Positions 47,211 to 57,377 of a stretch of DNA of 64,000 bases are shown piece after piece. A model generated the notes under the pieces. That model saw only the letters and a program-made list of their open reading frames with translations, had not been told where the DNA came from and did no database searches. The position numbers and the translations under genes are program-made. The DNA is taken from assembly GCA_039090855.1 (NCBI GenBank), contig CM077005.1, positions 79,108,607 to 79,172,606 on the forward strand. The letters are read 5' to 3'. Numbering within the stretch: the stretch's first letter is position 1; every line of letters begins with the position of its first letter. The DNA is from Macrothele yani. Taxonomy: Eukaryota; Arthropoda; Arachnida; Araneae; Macrothelidae.

Positions 47211-47283
47211 GTTCTGGGTGGTGTAGTGGTTAGCATACCTAGGCGTTTTCTGGGAGACGCGGGTTCGAGTCCCGCTCCAGGAC
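47211..47283 (+). tRNA. tRNA-like sequence 2
   Basis: Identical to copy 1, in plus orientation. Same missing U33; formal anticodon GTT. Confidence 0.6.
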
Positions 47284-47540
47284 GATGAAAATTTTCAAGT
47301 TTTCAAATAATATCTGACTTACCATCCTTGTCACATTTACGCCAAAAACCGGATTGTCATCTTCAAAATTTGTATTATATGGCGTAATCCCGTATTTCTT
47401 TCATGATTTATCTGCTTCTCCGGGCAATCACGGGATAGGATTATTAACCTCCAGATTCGCTAAACATGAATGCCGGTTGCTTCGACTAGCGAATCCTGTG
47501 ATGGTTAAATTCAAATTGATCGGAAACTTGAAACTTGGTC

Positions 47541-47613
47541 GTTCTGGGTGGTGTAGTGGTTAGCATACCTAGGCGTTTTCTGGGAGACGCGGGTTCGAGT
47601 CCCGCTCCAGGAC
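47541..47613 (+). tRNA. tRNA-like sequence 3
   Basis: Identical to copy 2, 330 bp downstream. Confidence 0.6.
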
Positions 47614-47869
47614 GATGAAAATTTTCAAGTTTTCAAATAATATCTGACTTACCATCCTTGTCACATTTACGCCAAAAACCGGATTGTCATCTTCAAAATA
47701 AAAAATGAAGTCTTTGCATCACTGTTTAAAACAAAGTATGTAAGTCTTTACGAAAAGTTTCTGATTACTTTATAGACAAACATATTTTCTATTGTGCTTT
47801 TAATAAAAACAAAATTGTGATTTAATTTTTTTGTTTATTGAAACTTTTTTTTTTTTTTTCGTGCTTTAG

Positions 47870-49042
47870 CTCATTGCAACTTGGGTCATCACACAGCAGT
47901 AAGAATTCTCCATCTGTAAAGGATACAGCTACAAAGAATAACAGTTTTTCAACCAATGGTAAAGTAGGTTCTTGCCAGATTCAGAATGGCATCATCAAAA
48001 TTCGTCTCAGTAAATGTACTTCTGATGGTGAGAAGAAGGATGGCTACTCTACTGTATCTTGTGTTAATGTTGGGGATGATCCTGACATGGCACGATACAA
48101 AGCTGATGCAATTATTGGCTGCAAAACCTTGTCAGTGCCTTTGAGTCCTATCAGACCTGCCATGTACAATGTTTTATATTGTTCTGGTGACACTGTGCAC
48201 AAAAACAAAAAGAGGACCCATTCTGCAAACAAAAGCAAGCACCAGAATAAACAAAGGGGCCAAGCAACAAAAGAAAAGAGCCCAAAAAAGAGTTCTCAGA
48301 ACCTTGAGTTTGAAATCAAAGATGTTCCTCCGCTTTCACCTGAACTACAACAGCCATTGCGCCAGGAGTGCCAGTTAGACAGCGAAAACTCAGAGGAAGC
48401 ACCTAAGCTGGTGCGTGCTGTTACAGAGGAAGAAGACTGCTACCGTCACAGTGAAAGTGAGGAAGGCTGTGATCAAGGAGCTGAAGGTTTTGATAAAGCT
48501 GATCAAAATTCAGATCAATGCAGTGTTTTAGATGCAGAAAGTAGTTTAGTGTGTGGTTCTAGCAATAACATAAGCACATCAAACAATAATGAATTTAAGC
48601 CTTTAAGTTCCCCAAAAGACAGAGATAGTACAGAAAAAGAAACTATAGATGTTACTGAAACAAACTGTTCGTTCCTTAGTGATCCACCAATACTCTCTTC
48701 TCCAGCTTCCAGCTGTCCCGTTTCCATGTCAGATGAAAACCCAGCTTTTAAAGTTATGTGTTCAATTGATTTAGCATTTTTAAGTCGAATACCTTATTCT
48801 GTCCCGTTACCTGGCGAACAAGAAAATGACTTTGTTTCCAGTCTGCCCAGAAATAACAAAATCCTTGATACACCAGAGAGTGATGCTGGCTCACCATCTG
48901 ATGCTACAGAAATTGATCAAGAAAACATTCACATGTGTGAGAACTATGAGGAGGATGTTATTTGTGATGAAGCTCCTAGTATTAAAAAAGAAGCTGAAAT
49001 GACATTGATTTCTGATGAGATGGACATCCTTCTGCAGAAAGA
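47870..49042 (+). CDS. Internal coding exon of a host gene (AF4/FMR2-like?)
   Basis: A 1173-bp exon with no in-frame stop. The 3' splice site is a long T tract ending GTGCTTTAG (AG at 47868-47869); the donor is GA|GTAAGT at 49043. The frame enters with one base completing a codon and leaves with two. The 390 residues are rich in Ser, Asp, Glu and Lys and look disordered: GIIKIRLSK near the start, a basic stretch rich in Lys, Gln and Ser (about 48190-48300), acidic Ser/Glu segments (48360-48560), then MCSIDLAFLSRIPYSVPLPG (48754-48813). That last motif, together with composition and a very large exon, resembles AF4/FMR2 proteins (lilliputian in insects), scaffolds of the super elongation complex in the nucleus. 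The family call rests on one short motif and is tentative; the exon call is strong. Confidence 0.82.
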
Positions 49043-49253
49043 GTAAGTGAATTTTGCTGTTTGAATTGCATTTTTTTTAAGTATCACATGCATGTTTGAA
49101 ATGCTATATGAACTATATAAGTGTTGGGTAAGATTGAATATCAGAGACTGTTTCTGAGGATTGTTGAAAGTTAGTTATGGTGTCAACATAACTAACTTAC
49201 TTTGACAGTAGATAGCCTTACCATTAATATCTGGACTTCCCTCTATTGGCAGA

Positions 49254-49465
49254 TTCAGGAGTGTCTTCACGAGAAAAAGATTATGAGTATGAAGTATAAA
49301 AGATCTTCTGTACGGCATGTAATGGATATCAGTGAAGCCCGAGTTGTATGTCAAGATCACTGTAAATGGAGAAGTTTGATACGACAACAGTAAGTAAAAA
49401 TATCTGGTAGTTTGTATTTCTTTTTGGAGCTAACCTGAATCTCAGAGAACAGCTTAGTGAGTAGT
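49254..49465 (+). mobile_element. 3' end of the LINE family of 31-3204
   Basis: Aligns with 2977-3190, from CAGATTCAGGAGTGTCT to the CTCAGAGAACAGCTTAGTGA end. It lies just inside the left end of the Tc1 relic, so it inserted afterwards. 5'-truncated to about 210 bp. Confidence 0.88.
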
Positions 49466-49599
49466 GATAGTGAATTAGGTCCTATGCAAGCACCACATCA
49501 TAGACCCAGCTATAAATATTGTTGTAGACCTATGATGAAAAAAAGCATAATTATGAATGCAAGATGCCTTGATCGAGTGCTAACTGATTTCCAGCACTG

Positions 49600-50480
49600 A
49601 TTGATAATAGTGTGCCATGTAAGCAGTTGCTTTGTATGTGGCATTTCAGTGGCATTCAAGATCCCTAGGTCATTGGTTGGTGACGTGATTTGCAAATGGA
49701 ATGGGATTGAGACTGAATCTGCCAAGAAGTGGCCTTGTAAACCTCCAAAGCTAACAAAACATGACAGGAGAGCTCTTCAAAGGACTATCTGCTTGGAACG
49801 CAAATCAGCATTGTCTCAAATCAGGCAAACCCGATGTAAGATGATTGGGACTGATGATAGCACCAGTGTAATGTGCAGGCTGCTGCACAACAAGAGTTAC
49901 TACTATTGAGCAGCCATCTACAAACTGCTAATCACTTTGACTAATTCCACATGCTGATTAGCATGGTGTTAAAAACATCAATCTTGGACTGTAAACCATT
50001 GGAAAACTGTGCTTTGGATTGATGAACTAGGTGTGTCAGGTGCAGGGAGAAAAGTACATTCTGGACTGCATTGTCCTGACAATGAAGTTTGGTGGAGGCT
50101 GTGTGATGGTGTGGAGTTAATTTTCATGGTTCAGTTTGGGTCCATTAGTTGTTTTGGACAAAACCATGAATGCTGAGCTCCGCCTAGATATCCTGGACAT
50201 GTAGGTGTTAACATTGTGGTAGCACTCTGGAAAAGGTCCTTACCTCTATCAGCAAGACAATGTGTTGTGCTATACTGCTTGCATTTTTACAGATTGGTTT
50301 GAGGACATGAGTGCTGAAAGTCGGACTGGCCTGCCAAGAGTCCTGACCTTATAGAGAATCTCAGGAACAGATTGGATTGTCGAGTGTGTGTATGTGTGTT
50401 TGGAAGAAATTACCCAATAAACAAAGCTAAACTGGTCACTGCTCTAAAGATCAAATGGTGTAATATGGTATTAGTGGATA
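49600..50480 (+). pseudogene. Tc1 transposase, heavily decayed
   Basis: The frame at 49601-49909 reads the second helix-turn-helix region: GDVICKWNGIETESAKK...KPPKLTKHDRRALQRTI, then ALSQIRQ. Later pieces in other frames include WKTVLWIDELGVS, EVWWRLCDGVELIF and YQQDNV, which are decayed forms of the DDE blocks. Many indels; inactive. Confidence 0.75.
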
Positions 50481-50699
50481 CTTACAAAAAAAAAAAAAAC
50501 CACCTGTTGGAGAGTATTCCACTAAGACCAAAGGCTATCATAAGGGTCAAAGGTTTCAGCACGTACAATATTAAATTTTCTGTTGATAAACATCATTTGT
50601 AAACGTCAGGTGTCCAGATATTAGTGGTGGGGCAGTGTATGTAAGAAAGGGAGCAGGAATGATTATAAGAATTATCAGAACATCTTTGTAATTACTTAT

Positions 50700-51030
50700 T
50701 GATTGCTGTAAGGTTTACTTAATGTTTTGAGGAAGAAGCTTAGAAAAGCAGTGGAAAATCAGCTGAGTGAAAGATAGATAGTATGTTTTCAGGAAGGGTA
50801 GAGGATACCAAGGTCAGATTTTCAGAACTGAATTGCTGAAAGTTATAGCAAAATGAAGCCTCTTACCACCTAACAACAAAATTTGGCAATTATTTGTAGA
50901 TTACTTATTATTTGGAAACTATTTGTACCTTTGCAGTTTTCTAATATAATATGAATGTAGGATGTTAATTGATTTTGTAAAAGCTTTTGACTGGGTGCCA
51001 GAGAAGAATTTCAGTTTGTTACGAATTAGT
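50700..51030 (+). pseudogene. LINE reverse transcriptase relic
   Basis: Across frames one can read LRKKLRKAVENQLSE, then a CFQEGRG-like piece corresponding to the GFRxGRS block, and about 100 bp on LIDFVKAFDWVPEKN (about 50968-51010), the RT box A. No other domains remain. It is unlike the two LINE families elsewhere in the window. Confidence 0.6.
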
Positions 51031-51804
51031 GCAAAAGCTCTTGAGGCAAAAACTGCCAGTACAAAAAAGGAAAGATTTTGACTTTAAAAAAGTTGTTGAT
51101 CAGTATGCTACAAGAAAAACTAGAAAGCTGGAAGAATTCTATCATAGTTGAAAATGGACGTATGAGAAATGTTTTGTATGTATTTACACAAACTGCATGC
51201 ATCCCTCAGCAAATGTATATAGTTTCCTTAAAATCGGAAACATAAAAACCTACTTGCTTTTATTCCTAAATTTTATTTGAAGTGTGAAATTAAATTTAGT
51301 CATTGCATGGTACATGCACTTTCATACAGAAAACACATGCACACATACAAATAAACAAAAATATTGCTAATGCTTATAGCATTTTGCTACAGCTTTTACT
51401 CACACAGTAGCCAAATTGCCACAAGAGAAAAAGTAGCATTTTTATTACCTTTGACATACTAGATGTCAAAAAGTGGCATGCATGTAACATGCATTTGTTC
51501 ATATGTTTGAATCTATGGTTGGATTCAGAAAATAATTTTTGCATTCGATAACTGGTATTATGAAATTAAGATTGTTTCATTTTCTGATTTTCTCAATGTG
51601 TAGTTTTTCCACTGCATGACATAAATGTGTTTTCACATGGCATATCTCCACTTTAAAGATCATATTGGAAGTATGCTATTTTCTGTAAACAGCTAGAATG
51701 ATGACCAAAAATATTCCAGTACAACCTGCTTTGTGTGCCCCCCCTCAAACACACAAGGTGGTGTATATGTATATTTCTTTGAGGTGACATAAACATATTT
51801 TTGT

Positions 51805-52010
51805 GTATTTATGTGACCTTTCCATTTAGTCATATTAACAATAAAAGTCCCCATTGAAAAGCTGTAATAATACCGTAATTTCCACATTAGTTGCACATCT
51901 ACATATTGTTGAATATTTATGTGACCTTTTCACATAGCCATATTAACAACAACAAAAAGTTGCTATTGAAGAGTTGTAATCATATCATAATTCCCCCATT
52001 AGTTTTAGTA
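51805..52010. repeat. Two-copy tandem duplication, about 107 bp
   Basis: TATTTATGTGACCTTTYCAY, CATATTAACAA, AATYATAYC and CCCATTAGTT-like blocks occur in the same order from 51808 and again from 51914. The copies have diverged by several indels. Confidence 0.75.
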
Positions 52011-52586
52011 AATTTTGTTTCGAACATAATACCTCAATTTCTGTAAATCATATTGGAAAAATTCCTCCAGCATTGGACAGTTGTTACTGTAATTGATGTT
52101 ATCTACACAGCATCTGAGTTTCTAGGTGTAGGATGTTCTTTTTAATTGGTCTAATCATTTATTTATATTATTAACGCTATTTTTCCTTTAGCAAGTTGAT
52201 TTGGAAAAGTTTCTTTGCCATGGTTGTGGCCGATTTTTGAAAGCAATAGCTGAGGCCCATGGCCAGTGTTAAAATTTCCAGATTTCTTGAAACAAAATTT
52301 TAATAGTACATGGCATGAATCTGTATCTGCATTGTTCACAATATCTGTGGAAAAATCCATTTTTTTTATTGTATAGTCGTAACAGTGACCCACACATTTT
52401 CCAGCTTTAGTGATATGGCTTCAGTCACTTGGAGCAAATGAATATTTTAATTTAAAAAATAAAAATAAAAATAAAAACTGTGTCTTCTACATGTTAATTA
52501 ACACAGCAATCGGACATCGCCGAATTGGCTGTAATTACTGTTTCACACGTGAATTAAATCACATAAGAAAACTTGAAAATTTCGTC

Positions 52587-52659
52587 GCCGTGGAGCAGGA
52601 ATCGAACCCAGATCTCCCGATTTCCGTTCGAGCGCATTATCTGTTACACCACCCACGAC
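52587..52659 (-). tRNA. tRNA-like sequence in left arm
   Basis: Cloverleaf-like: acceptor GTCGTGG/CCACGGC with wobbles, B box GGGTTCGATTC. Anticodon loop begins with a normal U33 position and would read GGA, but it is embedded in a repeat, so it is most likely a tRNA-derived promoter. Confidence 0.55.
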
Positions 52660-52678
52660 GACGAAATCCCAAGTTTCC

Positions 52679-52752
52679 GTCGTGGGTGGTGTAACGGATA
52701 ACGCGCTCGAATGGAAATCGGGAAATGGCGGGTTTGATTCCCGCTCCACGGC
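52679..52752 (+). tRNA. tRNA-like sequence in right arm
   Basis: Mirror of the left-arm unit with a few substitutions (GGGTTTGATTC in the B box). Confidence 0.55.
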
Positions 52753-54034
52753 AATGAAATTTTCAAGTTTTCTGATGTGATTTAATTCACGTGTGAAACA
52801 GTAATTACAGCTAATTCGGCGATGTCCGATTGCTGTGTTAATTAACATGACGTATTTACCACGTATTATGAGAAGAGTATTTCTTCAACTCTGAGTGTCT
52901 TCTACATTATTTTGAACTGGAATTTAGTATCAGATAGCTGTGGGTATGAGCAGTTTTATTCATGCATGTTTGATTTTCCTGACCAAATTTTGTTGTTAGG
53001 TGATGTAAACGTGTGTTTGTATTTGGTACAAAGTTGCTGAATTCTGTTGGCAGAATGAAAAAATAAAATTATTTCTTCAGTAGTGACTGGAACCAAGATA
53101 TACACACATTTTTTTATTTTTCTTTTGCATAATTTTGTTGCTATGTGAAATAGTGTATATTTGAATTGTGAGATGCAATATCCCAATACAAGGGATGTGG
53201 GGGTGTGAATGAGATTTGAGTTACATAGAAACCTGATTTCATAAAAACTGACTTGTCATACATCTTAATATACTTTTTAATTCAAGTTTTTCACTACAAG
53301 TAGTGGAAACAGTGATTGAAACAGTCATTTTGAAGTATTTCAAAACCACAAATGATACTTTTCTAAGGTAACAACTTTCAGACTTTTCTTTCTCAGGACC
53401 TAAGAATTTTGACACTTTCCATGTTTTCCCTTTTAATAGAACAAATTCATTATCATGTTGAAATTAATTATTTTCACTGTCTGTTGACCTATTAATAAAA
53501 TAGATACGTTAATCACACCTCTGACCCATTTATCCATAGAAGTGGTTTTTTATTACTTTGTGTAGCAACATTTTTTTTATAATTAGCATATAACTTGTTA
53601 ATTTGTGAAGAAATGGTTATGCTTTTTCTAGAATTGTGGATTGTCCTTTATTTAAAAAAGTCAGCATGTAGAGAAGGTCATAATTGAAGTGTAAATGTGG
53701 AAAACAAAAAAGTTAACACATTAGACAAGGTCACGCAATGCATTGCTATTGATCCACTGTTTCGGAATTTTATCACTCATCTATATAGAGAAATAATATA
53801 TTTTTTAAGTTGATTAAACTAACGAGCATTGAATTTTAAGAAATATGCTATTTGACTGGAATGAAGTCCCCCCCCCCTTTTGAATTCATTGATTTTCAGT
53901 TTCAACTGATCCTGTCCAAGGCTGTTTATTTTACATTCAGTTTAAAGCTGTGGATATTTCTAAGCCAAAGGCGCATTTTTAAAAATATAATGTAATTTTT
54001 TTGAAGTCTATAATTTTTTAATGATTTTTTTTTT

Positions 54035-54256
54035 TTTTTTTTTTTTTGATTAGAGGTTTAACGACCACCGTGAGCAACTCAATGGGCTATAAGCAGTCGC
54101 CCGTCCCTAATTTAGAGTCACTGTTTCCAGGGAAGGGAGAGAACCAGTGCCGTAAGACAAACACAACATCCATGCCTCACCGGGATTCGAACCCGGACCC
54201 CGTTCGGACGAATGATCAGAGGCCATCGCTTAGACCACTGCGCCACCGGGGCGGCT
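54035..54256 (-). mobile_element. tRNA-derived SINE, copy 2
   Basis: On the minus strand: a tRNA-like head GCCGCCCCGGTGGCGCAGTG with A box, B box GGGTTCGAATCCC, the body shared with 39479-39690 and an A-rich tail (T run at 54024-54047). Imperfect 13-bp repeats TTTTTTAATGATT and TTTTTTAATAATT at the two sides are probably the target duplication. Confidence 0.9.
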
Positions 54257-54283
54257 TTTTTAATAATTAAATCACTTACCTAG

Positions 54284-54646
54284 ATATATTCCTTTGGTTC
54301 TAGTTCCCCTCGAAGAAATTTTGTTTAATCTTCCTTCCCTCTGAGTTCTTTTTGATTTTTACATACGTTTCTGGCCTCTCGATGTTGGTCAAGGCTTGTT
54401 CTCAGTGTACATTTTCAGAAATTCTTCAAAAATGGTTCTCAATGTTTCTTCAAAATGTTTTCAATGTACATTGAGAACAAGCCTTGACCAACATCAAGAG
54501 GCCAGAAACATCTGTAAAAATCAAAAAGAACTCAGATGGAAGAAAGATTAAACAAAATTTCTTCAAGTGGAACTAGAACCAAAAGAATTTTCCATGATGC
54601 AATATGAAATGGTTTTGGGAAACCATTTTTGAAGAATTTCTGAAAA
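54284..54646. repeat. Foldback element, about 122-bp arms
   Basis: Arms at about 54290-54412 and 54463-54586 are close complements: GAACAAGCCTTGACCAACAT on the right pairs with ATGTTGGTCAAGGCTTGTTC on the left. The loop contains TCAGAAATTCTTCAAAAATG, whose complement recurs outside the right arm at 54623-54645, giving a second overlapping inverted pair. Confidence 0.85.
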
Positions 54647-54692
54647 TGCATTCTCTTTTTAAATAAAGTTCTGATTTTTTATAAAGATATGT

Positions 54693-55137
54693 TTGAGAAA
54701 GACGATAAAAAAGTGAACTCCGTTTATTAGGTGTATAAACGATGAGAAAATAAAGGGACAAAGAAATGCTAGCTTTCACTACCTCCGGGTAGCTTCATCA
54801 GGCATTTAGTAGCTAAAGATTGCAGAAGCAACTGGAAAAAATATTATTTCTAAGAATATAAGTAAGTTCAAAATAAGCAAGACACTTGCACAATGTCACG
54901 AGTTGTTTGATCCCAGTGCCGGGTGGTCACGTGTAACTTCAAGAAGCCGGTGCCATATCAAAGGAAGACTTGTGGTTACATCTTTGTTGCACACATTCCG
55001 TTGCGTGATGATCTCAGTGGTTTCGCGAATTTTCTTTCTCATCATTTATACGCCTAATAAACGGAGTTCACTTTTTATCATCTTTCTCATTAATTGGGCG
55101 TACAGAAACCCATTTCTTCATCGTTCGTATATATTTG
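54693..55137 (-). mobile_element. PLE 3'-end insertion next to an exon
   Basis: An exact 11-bp duplication, TAAAGATATGT, flanks it (54682-54692 and 55138-55148). Inverted repeats of about 57 bp (about 54693-54750 and 55028-55091) form its ends. On the minus strand it encodes only the last stretch of a PLE protein (IIT...NVCNKD...LPLIWHRLLEVT), comparable with IFLTPNTCNTD...IPIIWKAIL in the PLE at 57255. It ends 60 bp before the exon at 55198. Confidence 0.8.
54774..54801 (-). ncRNA. Hammerhead-like motif, PLE 3' end
   Basis: Minus strand: CUGAUGA, then A-(G)-CUACC-CGGA-GGUAG-U as stem II with one bulged G, then GAAA. It follows the C-terminal codons of the PLE frame. Confidence 0.5.
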
Positions 55138-55197
55138 TAAAGATATGTCTTATTGAATGTGATGTTTTGAAGATTAAATTATTTGTTTGCTTTCCAG

Positions 55198-55555
55198 GAC
55201 TAGTGTGGATGATATCAGGTCTCATGAGCAGGATGAATTTAATTTCTCACCTCCTAGCAATTACCCTATATTTCCATTGCCAGTGCCACATCTAAATGTA
55301 TTTCATAAAGATGCCTGCAACACATCATCTGCCATCATTGGGAATTCAAGTGTTAGCTTAGAAACTGACCAGGACAGTAGCCTGTTTTCTGAAATGAAAG
55401 GGAATCAAAATATTATTTTATCTCCTGACAAATTCTGTGATCGTGCTCCTTTGGAAATATCTCCTACTTCTGAAACTGTTTGTGATGATAGTATTGATCA
55501 CACTAAAAAACTTAAGACAGAAATTCCAGAAAAGTTTCTGCACTCATCCTTGCAG
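55198..55555 (+). CDS. Second internal exon of the host gene
   Basis: Acceptor GTTTGCTTTCCAG precedes 55198; donor CAG|GTAAGT at 55556. The first base completes the Glu codon left open by the exon ending at 49042, and the frame stays open for 119 codons, ending on a codon boundary. The product continues the Ser/Asp-rich, low-complexity character: SHEQDEFNFSPPSNYPIFPL, then NSSVSLETDQDSSLFSE and HTKKLKTEIPEKF. No folded domain is visible. A following exon must lie beyond 55556, possibly outside the window, since none was identified downstream. Confidence 0.85.
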
Positions 55556-56220
55556 GTAAGTTACTTAAATATTTAACAGGTTTTGGAAATTTATGCTTAC
55601 ATTAATTTTATGAACTCATAAGAATATTTTGCTCTTATAATTTCCTTTGATGTTGTCAAATAGAAATATTCTCCAAAGATAGAAATATTCTCCAAAGATT
55701 TACCCAATCTCAGAAAGTCATTCAATGCTAATGTTTTTTGTTTTTTTTCATTGGTTTGTTCACACGGTGGCTGCCAGGAAAATGTGCATGGGACATCAGG
55801 TTTTGCACAAGTCTAAAAAAGCGCTTTAAAAAAAAACTGCTAAATATTTGTTTTGATTTTTTAAGGGCCCTTAAAAGTACTAAATATTTGACCAAGTCTT
55901 TAAAAAGTTCTTAATTTTACTTTAAGAACTCCAAACATCTAATTCACGATTTTCATGGCCAAGTAAACCTCCTCTAACTTATGAATGCAGTGCTTCATTG
56001 TTTCTCACATGTGTGCCATGTAGCGTTGCAGGGTCACACAATGTGGGACGATGGGAAATTTCCCACAGTCTGGGGTGTTGATAACTACAGTGTAAGAAAT
56101 GCACTTTTGTGGTGATGCAGTCATTGTTCTTAGTGGAGGCTCCAGTGATGATGAGTGATCTTTCTTTCATTTGATCATCAACCCTTTTATTAGTTACAGA
56201 CTATCATAGCTACTTTTAAT
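55556..56220. other. Intron sequence, small transposon fragment
   Basis: No coding sense. At about 55860-55935 TTAAGGGCCCTTAAAAG and CTTTAAGAACTCC motifs match the subterminal repeats of the transposon at 23592-30306, suggesting a decayed end fragment. Confidence 0.5.
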
Positions 56221-57320
56221 TTTTTAGCATATCTTATGTAAAAAAGATAGCGTTTATGTTACTGGTTTGTCCGTCCGTCTGTCTGCAGACACCATATCTC
56301 TGCAACTATTAGTCCGATTTGAAAAATTGTTTTCCTATTGGGAAGCTTGAAATGTGAGAACAATGATCCTTGCATCCTGTTTTTTTTATGATGCACAATT
56401 TCACCGCTATGGAGCATAAATGCAGATGATGTCGAATTCAAAATACATTTTATTCCATATATTTGCTTCTAAACATCTGATTGAAAAAGTTATTTTTCCT
56501 TCCAATTCCATTTATATCGAAGACTATTTTAGGTACGGTCACTTTTTCAAGTTATGCATAGATGTCTCGCCAGGGAGCATAAAGGTAAATTGCATTTTCC
56601 CCAATATCTCTGTTTCTAAAACTCTTGATTTGAATAATTTTTTCTGCACCAGATATAGCTTCTGATGGAAAATGGTTTCCATATAATTTCTAATTTTTGG
56701 TAAATAATAAGATTGGCCACTAGGAGGCGTAAGTGTTAATTTCTGCTTCTGATGTATTTGCTGCAAAATCTCAGCTTCTAAAAACTCAAAAGAATTTATT
56801 TTGTGGACCGATACCACTCATGCTGATATGCCTTTTCAGAATATTTTCTTCTTAAAATAGTGTATGGTTACTCCGCCAGGGAGTAGATGTATATAATATT
56901 TTTGTCAATATATCTGCTTTTAAGAGTCCGATTTGAAAAATTAATTTTTTGTTGGATAGCGTTTTTGTTGCAAAATGTTTTCAATATAATTTCAAAATTT
57001 TCAAGTAATGCATAGATTTTCTGCTGGGGGGGGGGGGGTAAAGGTTAATTGTGTTTTCTCCAATATCTCTGCTTCTAAAACTCCGATTTGAAATTATCTT
57101 TTTTCTGCATCGGATACAGTTCCTGATGGGAAATGCTTTGCATATAATTTAAAATTTTTGGTAAAGAATGTGATTTGGCCACCATGGGGCGTGACTTTTA
57201 ATTTTTGCTTCTGATGTATTCATAGCGAGAATAATTGGCAGTGTAACACACAAAACATTAGAATAATTCTTGATGTCGACATATCACGCTTAAGTTACGT
57301 AAAAATAACAAGTGGGGGAC

Positions 57321-57348
57321 GTTTCAGTAGCGACTTCTACCTTCGTCA
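57321..57348 (-). ncRNA. Hammerhead-like motif, PLE 3' end
   Basis: Minus strand: CUGACGA (the variable core position is C), then AG-(G)-UAG...CUACU as stem II with one bulged G, then GAAA. It starts about 30 bases after the ORF stop. Confidence 0.5.
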
Positions 57349-57377
57349 GCCAAGGAATGAAACTCGTAGTATTAGTA

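Larger units (their letters stand above)
46650..47698. mobile_element. Inverted multimer of tRNA-like units, inserted as one piece
   Basis: About 1.3 units in minus orientation (46650 to about 47074) abut about 1.9 units in plus orientation (47075-47698). The plus period is 330 bp. The copies are essentially identical: the open frames at 46823-47032 (minus) and 47354-47563 (plus) give the same 69 residues. The ends are TTTTGAA and TTCAAAA. An exact 11-bp duplication, TAAAAAATGAA, flanks the whole block (46639-46649 and 47699-47709). Each unit has a tRNA-like fold, a strong hairpin (ATTCGCTA...TAGCGAAT) and leader/trailer GAAACTTGAAA motifs. Confidence 0.85.
49204..50640 (+). mobile_element. 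Tc1-like transposon relic, split by a LINE end
   Basis: ACCATTAATATCTGGACTT near 49219 faces, on the opposite strand, ACCACTAATATCTGGACAC near 50625, giving inverted ends; the right end is followed by TA. Transposase pieces inside support the call. The left end is blurred and its TA flank is not clear. Confidence 0.72.
52493..52894. mobile_element. Palindromic tRNA-like element with target duplication
   Basis: An inverted dimer about 360 bp long (52490-52849, centre near 52670) followed by a 45-bp tail. The whole is flanked by an exact 13-bp repeat, GTGTCTTCTACAT (52480-52492 and 52895-52907). Both arms hold one tRNA-like unit plus a flank ending GCTGTGTTAATTAACATG. Same architecture as the array at 46650, including GAAAACTTGAAAATTTCGTC next to the acceptor end. 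Arms differ by only a few bases. Confidence 0.85.
49043..55197 (+). other. Intron of the host gene, full of insertions
   Basis: Bounded by GTAAGT and TTGCTTTCCAG. Contains a Tc1 relic with a nested LINE end, a LINE RT relic, a tandem duplication, a palindromic tRNA-like element, a SINE, a foldback and a PLE fragment. The stretches 51060-51800, 52010-52480 and 52910-54034 hold nothing recognisable apart from short homopolymers. Confidence 0.85.

Noticed and set aside
47211..47283. Functional tRNA gene
   Set aside because: U33 is missing in the anticodon loop and the sequence is part of a multi-copy mobile unit.
46823..47563. Two open frames giving an identical 69-residue protein on opposite strands
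   Set aside because: They are the same repeat unit in two orientations and run through the tRNA-like sequence; the identity comes from the repeat, not from a gene pair.
47838..47869. Start of the host exon at the upstream end of the open frame
   Set aside because: That end is a T-rich tract with no ATG. It is the polypyrimidine tract of the 3' splice site at 47868-47869.
55000..55295. An open frame of 130 codons across the exon 55198-55555
   Set aside because: It is in another frame from the spliced one and mixes PLE sequence with exon sequence.
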